Part shown: piece after piece, positions 48,801-61,699 of the stretch
How positions within the stretch are numbered: the first letter of the stretch is position 1
Layout: each line of letters opens with the position of its first letter
Source of the DNA: Paragyromitra xinjiangensis
Taxonomy: Eukaryota > Ascomycota > Pezizomycetes > Pezizales > Discinaceae
Direction of reading: 5' to 3'
Length of the DNA stretch: 64,000 bases
Assembly (NCBI GenBank): GCA_038503065.1
Contig: JBCAMK010000002.1
Coordinates: forward strand, 744,001-808,000
Position numbers and translations under genes: made by a program
Notes under the pieces: model-generated
What the model was told of the DNA's origin: nothing
The model's input: the letters and a program-made list of their open reading frames with translations, nothing else
Database searches by the model: none

Positions 48801-49451
48801 TGAATGGGTCTTGGACGCAGCTGGCTACACGAAGCTCATTGAGATCCTAATTGAAACAGAGAGAAGTAAAATAATATAACAGGCCACTAGACATACGGTT
48901 ACTTCTTCGCTTAAATCGCCTGCATCTCCATCAGCCTCGCACCACGAGACAAGGGACTGCGCGCAAGAAGTTCAGAAAGATACCATGTTGAGGTATGATT
49001 CGAATGAATATTACGAATTAGGGATACAAAACAAAACATACACTTACTTGATACCCATTCATCGAAACCATCATCTGTCAGTGAAACTACGAGATCGTTG
49101 ATTCAATACATTGTTCCCTGATATGAAATTTATAAAGAGTGCTCGTTTTCCACATTCAACCCCTAGGTCATTACCACGCCGAATCTCGAAGATAATTTAC
49201 CTAGGGGCAATTACGAAGGATGATTATCGGAAGACCCGAGTATGTAAGTGATCAAGCTTAATGATACAATATTGAAACAGTAGCAAAATCTAGGGCGGCG
49301 TCCCTAAGCAATGGTGTCTCGCCATTTATGCCGGATCAACTCGAGTAGTGGAGCCTGACACCAGAGCGTTAGAGTTACCCATACAGCGAAGAGAAGCGCC
49401 AAGCGCTTATTAAGTGGCTTATATATTTTTACTCAGTTAATTTTCTAATAT
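45815..49451. other. Gene-poor intergenic stretch
   Basis: I see no supported gene. The stretch begins with the 3' end of the regulator. It includes homopolymer runs (C9 then A8 near 46538-46556), a GGCGAAGCC-type short dyad near 46872, and AT-rich decayed-looking sequence. Frames of 60-95 codons show no family features. Confidence 0.5.
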
Positions 49452-49534
49452 CCCTTTGTGGTGTAGTTGGTATCACACCCGGCTGTAATTGATTGCTCAC
49501 CGGTTGGTCACCAGTTCGACTCTGGTCGAAGGGA
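49452..49534 (+). tRNA. tRNA, probably Tyr (anticodon GUA) with ~10-nt intron
   Basis: Acceptor strand CCCTTTG pairs fully with CGAAGGG (one G-U), with C1-G72 and discriminator A73 as in eukaryotic tRNA-Tyr. Box A TGGTGTAGTTGG and box B AGTTCGACTCT are present. The T arm ACCAG/CTGGT is perfect. Anticodon stem CCCGG/CCGGT brackets a loop CTGTAA, placing GTA at 34-36, followed by a 10-nt intron (TTGATTGCTC) after position 37. Fungal tRNA-Tyr genes usually carry such an intron. The D stem has only three pairs, and the base pair 27-43 is C-U, so it may be a variant or slightly decayed copy. Confidence 0.65.
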
Positions 49535-49538
49535 CTCA

Positions 49539-49545
49539 TTTTTTT
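49539..49545 (+). terminator. RNA polymerase III terminator
   Basis: A run of seven T begins five bases after the tRNA discriminator base, as expected for Pol III termination. Confidence 0.7.
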
Positions 49546-51115
49546 CCCCCACACCACCCATCTATCTCCAGCTTTCGTTCATCATATCATTTGAAACTAT
49601 TGAAATTTGTCAGAATCCATTAATTAACCCAAGCTAATCCGGATACCAAACAACACAGCCTGACGGATAGCAGCGAGCCGAGCAAAAAAGCTCAAGAATG
49701 TTCAAAGCCTAGCATTAACTCATCCATACAATTCGCCCAACTAGGAACGTTTATAGGCTCCACGCGATATGCCTTAAATTAGTACCTATAATGCCCTCTT
49801 AAAATAAAGTGGACTTCTAATATAGGCATTTCACGCCCCTAGCCTCATTACTAGCACAGCGTTAGCTCAACAATCCCAAGATCTCACAATATACAAGCGC
49901 TCAAAGCATTATCCAGTCAAGGTTCAAACCCAGTCCGACCGATTCTAAACCAGCCTTAACAGATACCATACCAGTGCTATCCCGACACCAAAGCTGCTGC
50001 AAACTATGGCTAGAACTCTAGAAGCTCCTCCTAGAGCTTATTGCAATGATCTTACTGGTCCTTGGGGGTTTTACCCCCAAAGGAAACTGCACGAGTTAGG
50101 CTGGGTTAGCTCACCAGTTATTCTGTGCGAGTGATAAGACGTGATGCCACCATCGCGACGGGAATAAACGCGAGTGTAAACCCAGATTTTAGACATAATA
50201 GAGAGCCAAGAATCCTCTGGATGAATATATAACTACATATACGACGACTCCAATTGCAAACAAAAACACCAAACCCGCAAGATTACAAAAAATATCATTC
50301 ACAGTACATAAAAAAAACATTCCAAAAATAACCAAAAATAGTCGTACCACAGCCCATATCAATCATCCAACTCTGCCTCCATTCCATTACGGTTCACCCC
50401 CTCAATGACTTGACCACATACATATCACTTTGAAACCCCGACTAAAAATAAAACATAAGGCTATTCTCTTAGAATTCCGTTTATCGACCACCCCCCATAG
50501 TAATTGGTAAACTATAATAACCAATACATACTGATTTCATACCACCACTACCGTTTTATCTGAAGAAAAAAGAGGTACTAAATTGTTAATACGCTTTCAG
50601 AATATCCTTACCAGCAAACAAGCAAAAAGACCCCTAAAACCTAGCGTGTAAGAGAAACGAAACCAAAGGATTATTTTTTCTTTGCAAAGACATCAGGCAA
50701 GAATCGAGAAAAAGGAAATATCAAAGGAGTCCAAAAGGAAAAAAGAAATTTGTGTTCTGTCCAGTACTATATGATGAGAGATCCAAGAAAGGATTTTGAG
50801 CACATGGGTATCCCTGACTCCAACTCAAACGTGACAGTAAAAACGGGGGAAAAGAAAAGAAAAAAAAATGTACGAAACCCCAAGCGTACCCGAAAGAATA
50901 GACTGGAATCGAAGACAGAAGAGTAAAAAAACAAAAAATGCGGTGCCAGACCCTCTCCCCCTGTCTGTGGTTCGTTCATTCCCCTTCTCACCTCATTTCT
51001 CCAATATCATTGAAACCTCAAAACAAAGCTTCCCAAAAACAAAAACAAAAAGTCAAAACAAAACATCTTACTCTCACATTCCCCTTATGTACTTTTCCTA
51101 TCATCCATCAAACCA
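49546..51115. other. Intergenic between tRNA and PalI
   Basis: There is no supported gene. A strong hairpin (CCTTGGGGGT, TTT loop, ACCCCCAAAGG) lies at about 50059-50084. The A-rich sequence from 50270 to 51115 is probably the 3' untranslated side of the PalI gene. Confidence 0.5.
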
Positions 51116-53598
51116 CTACCTCCCCATTCCCATCCCTCTAGGTCCTCGCCCTCTCGGTCCGGCCCCCGGCAACTCAAAATCTGGATTACCTCCTAACAAC
51201 TGACTTGGAGTTGGTCCCCTTCTCGGTGCCGGTCCTCCCATCCCCATCTGCCCAGGCATTGGGGGTGCATATCCCGGCTGCCAATTCGGATTCGGAGGTC
51301 TCTGACTAATACTAGTGAAATTGCTCGTAGTGCTCATCGCGGGACTTCTTTGTCCGTCCTGCAGCTCTTCCAACGTCATCTGTTGCTGCTGATGGTTCTG
51401 CGGTTGCGGCGGAATCTGCAGTTGGAACGGAGGCGCAGCCATTGGTGGGGGACCGGGCATGAGAGCGGGTGGGTGCGGGTGTGGGTGTAGCGTGTGCGTG
51501 TCGTCGAACACCGGCGCGACGTCTTCATAGTAGGAGTCTGAAGGGCGAGGCACGACGGTAGCGCGTGATGAGGGCATGTTACTTGCTGGAAGCTCCACGG
51601 GAGGAGTGTGCTCGCGTCCAGGTGGCGGGGTACTGGTAGTTTGGCCGTTCCATACCGCACGGGGAGGTATGTATTCGTCTTGGGGCTGGACGGCTGGTGG
51701 AGTGGTGTTTACGACGGCGAGGCGCGGTGGCGATGGCTCACGGTGGATGTCGCCAGCTAGCTCAACTGGTGGGTGGCTCTCATCGTGGTGGTCGTTGGTT
51801 GTCGCTGCAACGCCAATGCCTCCAACGGGTGGGAGAGTCTTCTCGAATTCTCGGCGTTCGTCGGTTATAGGCTCTTCCGCGGGGTAGTCGTAGTCTCGCT
51901 GTGGCATAGATCTCCTCGTCCCAGGACCACCCATCATCATGCCTCCATGCGGGCCTCCAGGTCCCATGCCATTCTCAGACCCCATACCGTTCCGTGGTCC
52001 CATACCGTTGTCAGGTCCCATCCCAATTCGTAGTCCCAATTCGCCCTGCGGCCTCATTCCATTTTCAGGTCCCATATTGCGCGGCCCCATCCCATTATCC
52101 GACCCCATGCCATTCCGCGGTCCCATTCCGCCCTGCGGACCCATCCCATATTGTCCTCCACCTCCATACGGACCCCCCACACCCGGCGGCGGCGGTCCAC
52201 GCGGACCAAATTGACCCGGTCCTGGTCCTCGTCTCGGAGGAGGAGCTAATCCAGCACCAGGATTAAACATCCCCGGACCATTCCCCGGGCCTGGCCCGCC
52301 TCTATATCCACCCTGTGGTCCATCCCCACCATACCTATCACCACCATACCCATTTCCACCATACCCCCTCGGCAGCGGCTGCGGTGGCGCACCATATGGT
52401 CCAGAACTCCCACTCGTCCCAGAATGGAGCGTATTATTCGAATATTGATTTCTCACCTGACCCGGCGGCATAGGCCTCGATAATGGACCTGCTCCTCTCT
52501 GCGGTGGTCCATACCCCTCACTCCGATCACTCGGCGCGCGTCGCAGCGACGGTCCACCACCTAACCGCTCTTCCAATGGTGGCGGGGACACTGTTCTAGA
52601 GCGTGGATTCAACGGGATACGTTCGCCCTCTGGTTCACCGCGTAGTTTATCAACTTCAAAGGTAGCGAATTCAGGTAGCTTGTCACCAGAAATGACGGAG
52701 CTAGGAGGAGGAACAGCCGCGGGGGGTTGCTGCGCGTAGAACTCGGAACCATTCACGTTTGCATTCTCCTGGATACGTTTTCGACGGGCGACCTTAGAGA
52801 CAAGGGTGCGACGCATGCCGCAGGTGACGATGCCCGCGAGGGCGATCAGGATTGTTGCAGCGAGGACGACCCAGCCAGCCCATTCGACGTGTGGGAGGAA
52901 GATGAGGATGTCAACGAGGAAGGCGAGGAGGGAGAGGAGGAAGGTAGGGATGCAGAGGATTACGAGAGCGAGGAGATATTGTGGGGAGTGGGAGGGCCCG
53001 TGGAGGTGGGAGAGGATCGAGAGGACGAGACATATCAGTGTGAATAGCGCGGCGATAGGATGCACGATTAGGAGATTCGTCAATGAGTCTCGAGCTCCAG
53101 AGGGGAGTGTAAAGTCTGCTGACGGCGAGAGGGTCGCTGTAGTAGAGTTAGCAATCGTGTATAGTAAGGACGGGCTAATAGGCGGGAGGATGGATTGGAG
53201 GGGGATTGGAGGAGAATTGGCAATGATTAGAGAGCAATTGACATCACATCCACATATGCAAAGAGCCAAGCAGCGGGTATGGTATCACTGATGCCCGCAT
53301 CTCCACCATACCATTGCATGCTCATCTCCCAAATTCCCCTCCCCCTCAGCCGCGCCTTGTGTTCCCTCAATGGCCCGAAAACGAAAAACCACAACATACA
53401 CATTGTATATCCCATTCTCACCCCGCTACATCCACCCGAGTTCCTTCCATCGCAGTAGCCAAAAACGCCAAAAGTAAGAGAACCAAAAGAAGCGAGGCGA
53501 ATGGCGGGGATAATGGGCGTGCTCAGAACGCTCAACAGCAGCAAAGCGAACGCGGCTAGCAAGATGATGCTGAGTGGGGTCGCGGGTCGCACTCGCAT
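51116..53598 (-). CDS. palI: PalI/Rim9 pH-response membrane protein
   Basis: Two exons on the minus strand, 53598-53400 and 53136-51116, give 739 aa. PalI/Rim9 belongs to the SUR7/PalI family (PF06687), which helps place the ambient-pH receptor PalH/Rim21 in the plasma membrane for PacC signalling. It begins MRVRPATPLSIILLAAFALL (TM1), then TFGVFGYCDG with the conserved GxFGYC motif. The exon junction reads RMGYTMSTLSPSADF, continuing into SLTNLLIVHPIAALFTLI (TM2), YLLALVILCIPTFLLSLLAF (TM3) and WAGWVVLAATILIALAG (TM4). The remaining ~550 residues form a Pro/Gly/Arg-rich cytosolic tail. The tail contains a degenerate GMGPxNGM repeat, longer than needed for the core domain. The intron (263 nt, donor gtatgt, acceptor CTACAG) is longer than most here. 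Confidence 0.9.
51930..52165 (-). repeat. Imperfect repeats encoding GMGPxNGM in PalI tail
   Basis: About ten units of roughly 15-27 bp of the type CCCATNCCATT (plus strand) encode Gly-Met-Gly-Pro-X-Asn-Gly-Met variants. Unit spacing is irregular. The tract sits wholly inside the PalI coding sequence and is likely to vary in length between strains. Confidence 0.65.
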
Positions 53599-55622
53599 AG
53601 TGACGGTGGATTAGTAGAGATCGAGCCACCGGGTACGGTGACAAGATTGAGAGAGGGGAGATTTTTAGGGGAGAGGGTAAAGATGTTGAGGGAGCGTGGT
53701 GTGTGAGCGAATGTGGGTGAGAACGGGAGATAGCCAGGTAATGATAATATTGAGCTGGGGCCTGGTTTTTCGTGTGGCTGAAGTCTTGCTTGTTTCCTCT
53801 GTGCTTAAATGAGTGTGGTTGGACTCGACCAGAATCGATCTCTGGGCTGGCGATGGATGATAATAGGCCGCCTGGAGAGGTGATGCAGGCTGACCAGTTT
53901 GAAAAGGAAGGCACGGTGATGTATTATTATTATTATTCCGTGAGAATCTCGGTCTTCCAGAAGCTTGTTTCTCGACGGATGTAGAGCAGAGTGAGTGGAT
54001 GATGGAGTTTATCCTGCTTCGGAGACGTCTCCTTTCTCTCCCTATCTCCAAGATCTCCAGAATCAGATCTGCCCTGTTACCTGCCTGTATTGTATTGTGT
54101 ATCTGTCTGTCCGTACTGTACTATATCAACAGCTCGCCTCAACCAGACGGTAAATCCAGGGCCACGAGAGTCCAGTTTCCTGTATGAAATGTACATAGAA
54201 CCTACATGCATACAGGCAGCAGAAACTGCAACTCCAAAGCTCAACTCTCGAGCTCTTCCTCTCTCTAGCGCCCACACAAACATAAGCGACAAGAATCTCG
54301 CTCTAACCCCCCCAAAACAGCCTGGTGCAGCTATCCCCCTTCCCACCCCCAAAAGCGGCTACCATTCCAACCCCGAACCCCAACCTGCGGCCCAGTGCCA
54401 ATTTCCGGGACACACGATAGGCAGAAGTCAAGCTCTTTTTCCGGCTGTCCTACAAAAGAAAAAAGAAAAAAAAAAAAATGCAGCCGCCTTTTACCTCTCC
54501 CTCATCCATGGCACGCACCGCACCGCACACACACTCGCAGTCATGATGATGGCATGCAGCGAAACGAGCATGGCAAGAAAAAGCAAAAGCCCTATCTCCA
54601 ACAGATTGTTTTTGTTGCTATTTATTCCCACTCTCTCATTCCTTCTGCAGAAACCGGAGATCTCTCAAACGAGCAGGGCAACCGAGCAAGCATGGAAAAA
54701 CTCTCCCCCTCCAAGCAGAAGCTGTAGCAGGTCCCTGAGCGAGCCACGACGGCCGGCAAAACGGTCGCGGCGCGTGTGTTTTGGACTTGTGTGGTGTTGA
54801 CATGGTTTATTTGGAGCCGCTAAGACACCCCACTCTCATTTCTACCTTCCCATTCACCTCCTACTCCCTCGGATTGGTGTTCCGTGGACCTCTGTGGAGA
54901 AGTCACTGCGCCTCGGATCTAATTTCAATTCTCTAATTTATTTTTATGACGATGCTGTCATGTCAGTCGTTCAGATTTATCTCCTCTGCTCTATCATGCA
55001 TTCGTCGTCCACTCACTACAATTTCACATGTCTGAGGCTCTTCTGAGGCACGTGTATGTACAGCCGACCGATGAGACTAGCTTTTTAAACTTTTAAGCTT
55101 CATGTCAGCTTTCGCGCTTGTCTAGAGCACTAAAATAGTATTACCCGGTTGACGGATGCCCATCAGCCAACCGGACCTGACCCAAGCTTGAGGATGCAGG
55201 GTTATCTCGCGTGTTTTTGTCTCACCCGCGGATTCACGGGATTGTGTTTACGAGTGAGAAATCGTGAGTATATTTCGAGGACTAGTTCGAATTTAGTCTG
55301 CAACATCCCTTACGCTAGTACTCCAATGCTGCCAACATTAATCCGAGAAAATAAGCCGTATCAGGAAGAGAAAAAGCCAGTCTCACGCGCAAGCCACACA
55401 TCTCAGACCCTCCGAGACACTGTTTGGAAGAAATTTGGCAGCATTACCAGTGTAAGGGATAGCAGTGACTCTTCTGTCCATAAAATGTGCAAACACAGTT
55501 GAAGAATGTGAAAATTAATGAATCAATTGACGAGATAATACAACCGAACCATATTCGATGATGGAAACCCAAACTACTACAGTAACTACATGTAACTACA
55601 TGTAACAACCCTCACCAAAACC
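53599..55622. other. Intergenic upstream of PalI
   Basis: This is promoter and leader of PalI on the minus strand, and the 3' side of the acidic protein gene. It contains an ATT microsatellite near 53923-53937 and pyrimidine-rich tracts. A 117-codon open frame at 55149-55502 on the plus strand has no recognisable motif and is not called. Confidence 0.5.
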
Positions 55623-57015
55623 TCACTGATCAGGATAATCACTCATCGCCCTATCCTTCATCACAGTAAGACAGTGTTTCTTCAAATTCTTTGCGCTTCT
55701 TTCCCTTCCGAACTTCTTATTCGACGTTTCGCAGATACTGGTCCATTTAGCATCTGCGATACACATATCGAAAATGAATCCCGCTTCCGCTTTCGTTATA
55801 GCGGTAGTAGACTTTTGCTCTCCGCCGCTCTTTTTATCAGCAGAGTCGTCGTCGGGATCTGCTGGCTCCTTGGTGGATTTTTTTGCTTTGGGGACACGCT
55901 TAGCTTTGGCGGGTAGTTTCTGTGAGGGTTAGAGGTAGTTCTACGCTTTACCCTGGGGGCTTTTGGCGTTTAGGATATACCTTCGCAACAGCTTTCTTCT
56001 TCTTTCCCTTCCCACCTTTCCCATTGCTTGCCTCTTCCCTCTTTTCTTCCTTCTCCTTATCGCTCTTTTCATCCTCGGGCTCTTCGCTGGACTTCTCCCC
56101 ACCATCATCGATTTCCATATCCTCGCCTGTATCTTTTCCCTTGGAACCTTTAGACCCACGACCTCTAACTTTCTTAGGACTAGGGGGCGGAGTTAAACTC
56201 TCAGTCTGCGGTTTCTTCTGCTTCTTTTTCGCAGGTGACGACGCCGCGAGTTTGGCCCACACTCCTTAGCCTCAAGAATAAACGAAAAGACTTGCCATAC
56301 ATACATACCTTAAGATCTTCAAACCCACCTAGCTCACTGCCATCTGTTTCATCAGCGGATTCCTCCTCCTCTACCTTCTCTCCCTCCTCTCCATCGCTTT
56401 CGTCTACCTCCCGCTTACGTTTAGCTTGCTCGCCATCCTTCTCGGTATTCTTCTCCTCTGTTTCCTTTTCACCCCCTTCCTCGTTATCGCTCTTTGCATC
56501 ACCTGCCTGTTTCGTATCCAGATCCATATTCTTACGTGTGTGGGTGCGAGTGCGTGGGGCGGTAGCTCTTTTCTTCACGGTTTTCTTAACAGGTGGTTCC
56601 TTGAAGGAGGTAGAGAGCTATGAGTATTTATATCAGCGCGATGGGGCTAGAGGGGGATGAGCATCACCCCCTCGAAGAAACACGGATGTTCCTACCTCCT
56701 CACTAGATTCCTCTGGAATATCAGGAAGTCTATCGTCAGATACCGTCTCGTCTGTAGTGAGCTGCATCAAACTTATTAGTGCATGAAAGACGCAGTAGTG
56801 GAAGGTTATCAAACCTGAGTGGTGTTGTCTGGTTGCGATGCGACGTGGATAGCTGCGGTGAGTAGTGTGTCCATTGTGTGTGTTTCGTCGTCCGAGTTGG
56901 AGGCGTCGGAGTCGGATGTGAGGTTGGTTTGGAGGTGGAAGTGGAGGAAGTCGTGGAAGAGGGATTGGTTCTTGTGAGTGATAAATGGGAGGGGGAAACG
57001 GGGCGATGATGCCAT
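55623..57015 (-). CDS. Acidic/lysine-rich, probably nuclear protein (unknown function)
   Basis: A five-exon model on the minus strand (57015-56815, 56761-56696, 56599-56329, 56264-55981, 55919-55623) closes at 372 aa. The N-terminus carries an acidic Asp/Ser stretch. The centre is alternating Lys/Arg clusters (KKTVKKRATAPRTRTHTRK, KKKQKKP) and long Glu/Asp runs (EEGEKVEEEESADE). The C-terminal ~55 residues (TKAEAGFIFDMCIADAKWTS onward) are better ordered and may be a small conserved domain. The composition suggests a chromatin- or nucleolus-associated protein, but no family is recognised. The exon 3/4 junction uses donor gtgggt at 56328; the stronger gtatgt 27 nt further (56301) would break the frame. 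Confidence 0.65.
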
Positions 57016-60000
57016 TTATGGGGATGAGGCGGGTTTGTTTTATAGTGGTTGATGAGGGTTAGGTTGGTTCGGCTTCGGTGTTTTGGGCTGGAGAGAGTCG
57101 GAGGGAGCGGGAGCAGGAGGGTTCATTTGTGGTTCTGAGATGGGTTTTTGGGGTTGTTTGTGGTGTTTTTGTGGTTTTGGTAGTGACGTCTTTGGTGTTG
57201 ATGATTGTTTTTATCTCGATAGCGATCTCTTATGAGGGGTGGTTTGTTCTTTCGTGAAGATACGCGTTCGACCTGCATAATTGGTTGAAAGAACTGCTCC
57301 AGAGTTTTCTCGGAGTTTGAATTTGGTGTGCTTTCTACTTTTGCCATATTAGGTGTCTAAACCCCGGGGTCTAAGAATTTAGTGCTAAGATGGATATGTG
57401 CACGTTCGTGAATATTACCTTCATACGCGATCACAAGCGTTTTTCCAGATCAAAGAAAGATCAAATTGATATATATATTGAAATTGTACTGTTTGCGAAC
57501 GACAAAGCGAGATCACATCTCATTATGGAAAACGGGAAAGAAGGAGATAGGAAGGAAGAGAGTCAGATCATGATTTTTGACTGTCTAATGACGCTGTTAG
57601 GAATAAGGGAGTGAGGTATCGAGAACCAGCCGGTCTAACTTTCATAAATCTAGAGAAAGGAACTAAAGAGCAAACATAGCAAACCAGGGATTGCACGTAT
57701 GCCTAGCAGGAAAGTACCTGTGATTATTGCAGCTTAATGTTGAATGTGATCAACTAGATTAAAGGGAACAGTAAATCAAACCAAAGCACTCCGTTGATCA
57801 TATGAGATATCGAGATTTACAATTTGATGCTATCGAGTGATAAATTGTGAAATAATTGTTATTTTACTGGTTATCTCACTCGACACATAAAGCCACCTAG
57901 GCTTAAACTTTACTAGTCCACATACCGCACATTGTAGGATACTCATTTCGTGTATATATGTATATATAACTTCTCGCAACGGAGAAAAATACCCGTTCAA
58001 CCATAAGAATCTCCGAAAAGCTGCTCGCAAAACCATCTATTCATTTATTTCATACTTCACGGTTTCACCCAACAGCTTGCAAACTTCCCTCGGACGAGCC
58101 TAGAGCAAACACACGTGTAATCCGGGGATATCTTGGTGCATGTTTAGTCTGCAGGAGGAGTATCCGATTCTATGCGAAATATGTAATCCACCCACAACGT
58201 CGAGGCATTGCAGTACGTAGTCAGCTCCAAACATGACCAAACTAATTCCTAATCAAGCGAACAAAATATATTGATTCGAAAGACCTCCACGGGAGGCTGG
58301 GGTAAAAAAAAGAAAGAAGAGAGGAGTAAGAGCTGACAAAGTGATCAACCCCGCTTTCATAAGACTTGGTCACGATGCGGCGTTTTCCGACGCGTAGGCT
58401 TGACAATCCTGCGATGACAGTAATTTTTCCTTACTGGGGTTGATGATGGAGGTGAAACGCTGTTTCAACGTGCCGAATAAGATTCTGATGAGTGAGGATG
58501 TCGGTACTTCACAGCACAGTAACATCACTGGCGGTCACTCGTAGTCGTCAAATCAAATCAGTTTGCTGCGCCTCAGTGATCGCTTCTTATCAGTGTCCAC
58601 TTCACAAACCTGCAGCCTTGCGTGACCGGGTGATTAGTCGGTACAGCAAAAGTACATATATGCAAATAGGATCCGAATCTAGGGTGGTCGGGGATTTCGC
58701 GAATTTAGGGTCGCCGACCGTCGATTTTAGGTCCAGAAACCTAAATGTGGAGTGGCAGTACAGATAATATGTAACACCACACGGCGGCTACCAAACGATA
58801 ATCAGTACAGGTAAATGCGCTCAGATCGCCAAAAGTCATCAGGACTATGTTTGGAGAGTAGGATCGAGTTATTCTAGAACATTTCTCTTCTGAATACGAT
58901 ATTCGTTCGGGTCGCATGTGTTTCAGCAGGGCGGTTTCACTAGACGTTAGTAATCCAAACCATGGTTTGGAAGGTTAGATTATGACGAGTTCTACATGTA
59001 TGCTCCACGTTGCCAGGTTTCCTCGCCCAACAAGCTTTATCGATAACTATATCCAAAACCTTAAACGAGATGAAATTAGCACACAGAGGAATGATCCTGG
59101 TGCCACCCAACGCTATCGTGCGGAGCCAGTTCCGAAGGATACGCTATTCTCAGTTCACGGCACCTCTGTGTATAGGCTTAGCTCAATTATGCGTTACTGA
59201 AAATATTTGATTACTACACGGCCCCTGCGCCAAGGCTGTGCTGCTAGCTCCACCCACGAAAACGTGGATAGCTTATTCGGACTTCACACAACCGAGCCAA
59301 CGCTTCATGTAGTTGTCTAATTCTTCACGACCAATCAAAGAAATTTGTTCTTTTAATAAATCAGGAAAATGCCTGTCGCTACCTTTCGGCCACATGCGCA
59401 GACTTAGAATTCTAGAAGCCGCGGGATTTCCTGATTGCTTCATGCTTAGGTGCAACGTCACGCCACAAAACATCATAGTTTTTGCACTTCTCTGTTAGCC
59501 GCTTCAACAATACAGTAATCGGTGGTAAGCCTGATTAAGGAATTATCTTGAGATCTCAGTACTGGCTCTAGTTTTACCAAATGCTATCTGTGCAACTTTG
59601 CACAGTTCCAAGATTGCTGAGCCTTGAAAGCTTAAAGTGCTTGTTTTTGATTTGAGTAAGCAAAGCCGTTTGAACATGGGTTGATTGAAACAGGTTTATC
59701 TCTGAGATCTTGTCTAATTAGAGGTAGATGTTTCGGGCCAAACATCACTATCCTAATCAGGCGATTTTACCCCTCAAGTTTGTGTATGGATCCTTTATAT
59801 TGATTACGCCATACCTTATTTTCCGTAGAGATGAAGGTATTGCGTCATCTTATGTCACTCGTTTGGTATAACTAAACGTTCAGTAAGACATTCCCAACGG
59901 GATATCTCCGATGGTACGCGTAATGTGCATCTTACCCGAGTTAGCGTGAAGTAGGCAAATTAGCGACCTTCCAGAATCCAGACGGATTGGATAGTTATTC

Positions 60001-61326
60001 TCACGATCGGTCGACAAAGTGAGTGATCATGGAGTTTGAAATCACTAGCTACATCTTACTTGGTATTGTCATCCGACCAATCCTTATCGCTATCAGTGAT
60101 TAGCAGAATTAATTCCAAATATTCGATGAAAATAGAACTTATCACGTCCCAGATCGTTGGTCGCAAGCGAGAACTCGGCCCGAGAATATAACGTGGCTTC
60201 GCTATCGTGCTATCGTACTCTCTATCCCTTCGATCAGGGGGTGTGACTAGTGCCTGACCTCGCAAGATCTGCATGAAAACTAGTGACTCCGAACCTAATT
60301 TACTGACCTGCAGGAGCGCTTCCCCCACAGCCACAAGTCAGCTTTTGCTTATTTATTTAGAAGTGGTTGTATTCACGGGTGGTAGCAGAAGGATGGGTTG
60401 TGTTGTGGGAGTGCTTTTTCATGATTGGGGTCTAACCATGCGATGTTCACTTTTTGAATCACAAGCGGACTAGTTTAACGTGTGTCTAGGATGTTGCTTG
60501 TCTTGGACTATTGGTGGGTGGTGACCTGCGTGGCGTGCGCGGTTATTTTTCCAGAGAGCGTTAGCTTTGCTTACCAATTCATCTCGATCGCCATGAAAAA
60601 AAACGAATTTGATGGTCATAGCGTGCTTGAAGGTCCCAAAGGAACTGTTGGTAGGCCAATTGTAATCGAAAGGCAACTTCAGGACGCCTGTACGCGCGCA
60701 CCATGTAAGTGCTCTGGCCAAGTATATAGAAGAAACCGCTATAGCCAGTCAGCATTACCAAGCATTTCTGCATTTTCAATTTCGGGGGCTTCTTGGCGTA
60801 TTGTAGGAATAGAGAATAACACAGCGGAACCGGAGCATAAAGATGGCTGATACCAAGACATTCATTAAGTCAAAATACGAAACATTCCGTAGCTTGTTTG
60901 GACTATGGTCTAGAAGTGGTGAGATTGTAATAAAACGTGTCACATGAAGTCGGGGTATGCGCCAAGACCTGCATCCCTCATCCCCCGCAATATCGAAAGT
61001 TATTGCAACTAAAGCTCGCCGGTACGGAATGCTCTATTAACTTCCCGGAGATCTAAGTGGGAGTTTGAATAAAGTCTTCTAGATGAAAGGAACGGCTGTT
61101 TGTTATGGGGGGTGATATATTGGGTGTTGGATCATATCCGCCTTAGGTATAGGCTGATTGAAGAAAGGGGAACCCACTTTCTGAATATAGGTACATGTAG
61201 CTTCCATCTGCAGTTTGTCCTACGTTACTTTAATCTACGGGAAAAGAACAGGCAGATGGCTTCTAAGGTTTAACTTAGCGAAACCTCTTTAGTAACTATC
61301 AAATGGCTCTCATACCCTAAGTATGC
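57016..61326. other. Gene-poor stretch
   Basis: There is no firmly supported gene. A 74-codon minus-strand frame at 57123-57347 (basic, Asn/His-rich end) and a 92-codon one at 60056-60334 are the best candidates, but neither shows a family. A perfect 16-bp palindrome CCAAACCATGGTTTGG lies at 58955-58970. Confidence 0.45.
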
Positions 61327-61699
61327 CTAGAAACACTTTCGGCTAAACATATGTCGCTGATGTGAACTTTGTCCACTTTTGGCACGGATAGATGTGATAG
61401 TGGGGCCGAGAGCCTCTCCTGATCGTTGGTGGTATGTCTTGGCTTTACTAGTCTAGTAACGGTACTCAATTGTGGAGGAAGAAATCCCTTACCATGAATC
61501 TTAAAGCCCTCAATAACTGTTCTCGAGTGGCCTATTCCCCGAACGCTAATCAATAACGGAGGTTACTTGTCCTGCACTCACCTGTAGCCAAGAATTTTTG
61601 AATATCGTCAATAGTTTTAATCCCGCCGTCCGGCCCGTAGGAAGCGAGTCTTGAGAATCCGAAGTCTCCGGTAGCGCGACACGCCGCTATAGATGCCAT
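61327..61699 (-). CDS. Tentative small protein, 90 aa, three exons
   Basis: On the minus strand, exons 61699-61582, 61531-61493 and 61442-61327 join through two short introns (donors gtgagt and gtaagg, acceptors ATAG and AAAG). They keep one frame of 91 codons including stop. The first exon encodes MASIAACRATGDFGFSRLAS followed by YGPDGGIKTIDDI, which looks like real protein rather than random sequence. The second adds GHSRTVIEGFKIH. I do not recognise the family. An upstream open exon at about 61868-61783 ends at a donor but does not join in frame, so the locus may be decayed or start elsewhere. Confidence 0.25.

Noticed and set aside
49905..49950. Box-B-like GGTTCAAACCC suggesting another tRNA
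   Set aside because: No pairing acceptor stem, no box A at the right distance and no T-run terminator.
55149..55502. 117-codon plus-strand frame between PalI and the acidic protein
   Set aside because: No domain, signal or splice evidence; likely chance.
60470..60850. Overlapping frames of up to 122 codons on both strands
   Set aside because: No consistent splice chain or motif; the strands contradict each other and neither resembles a known family.
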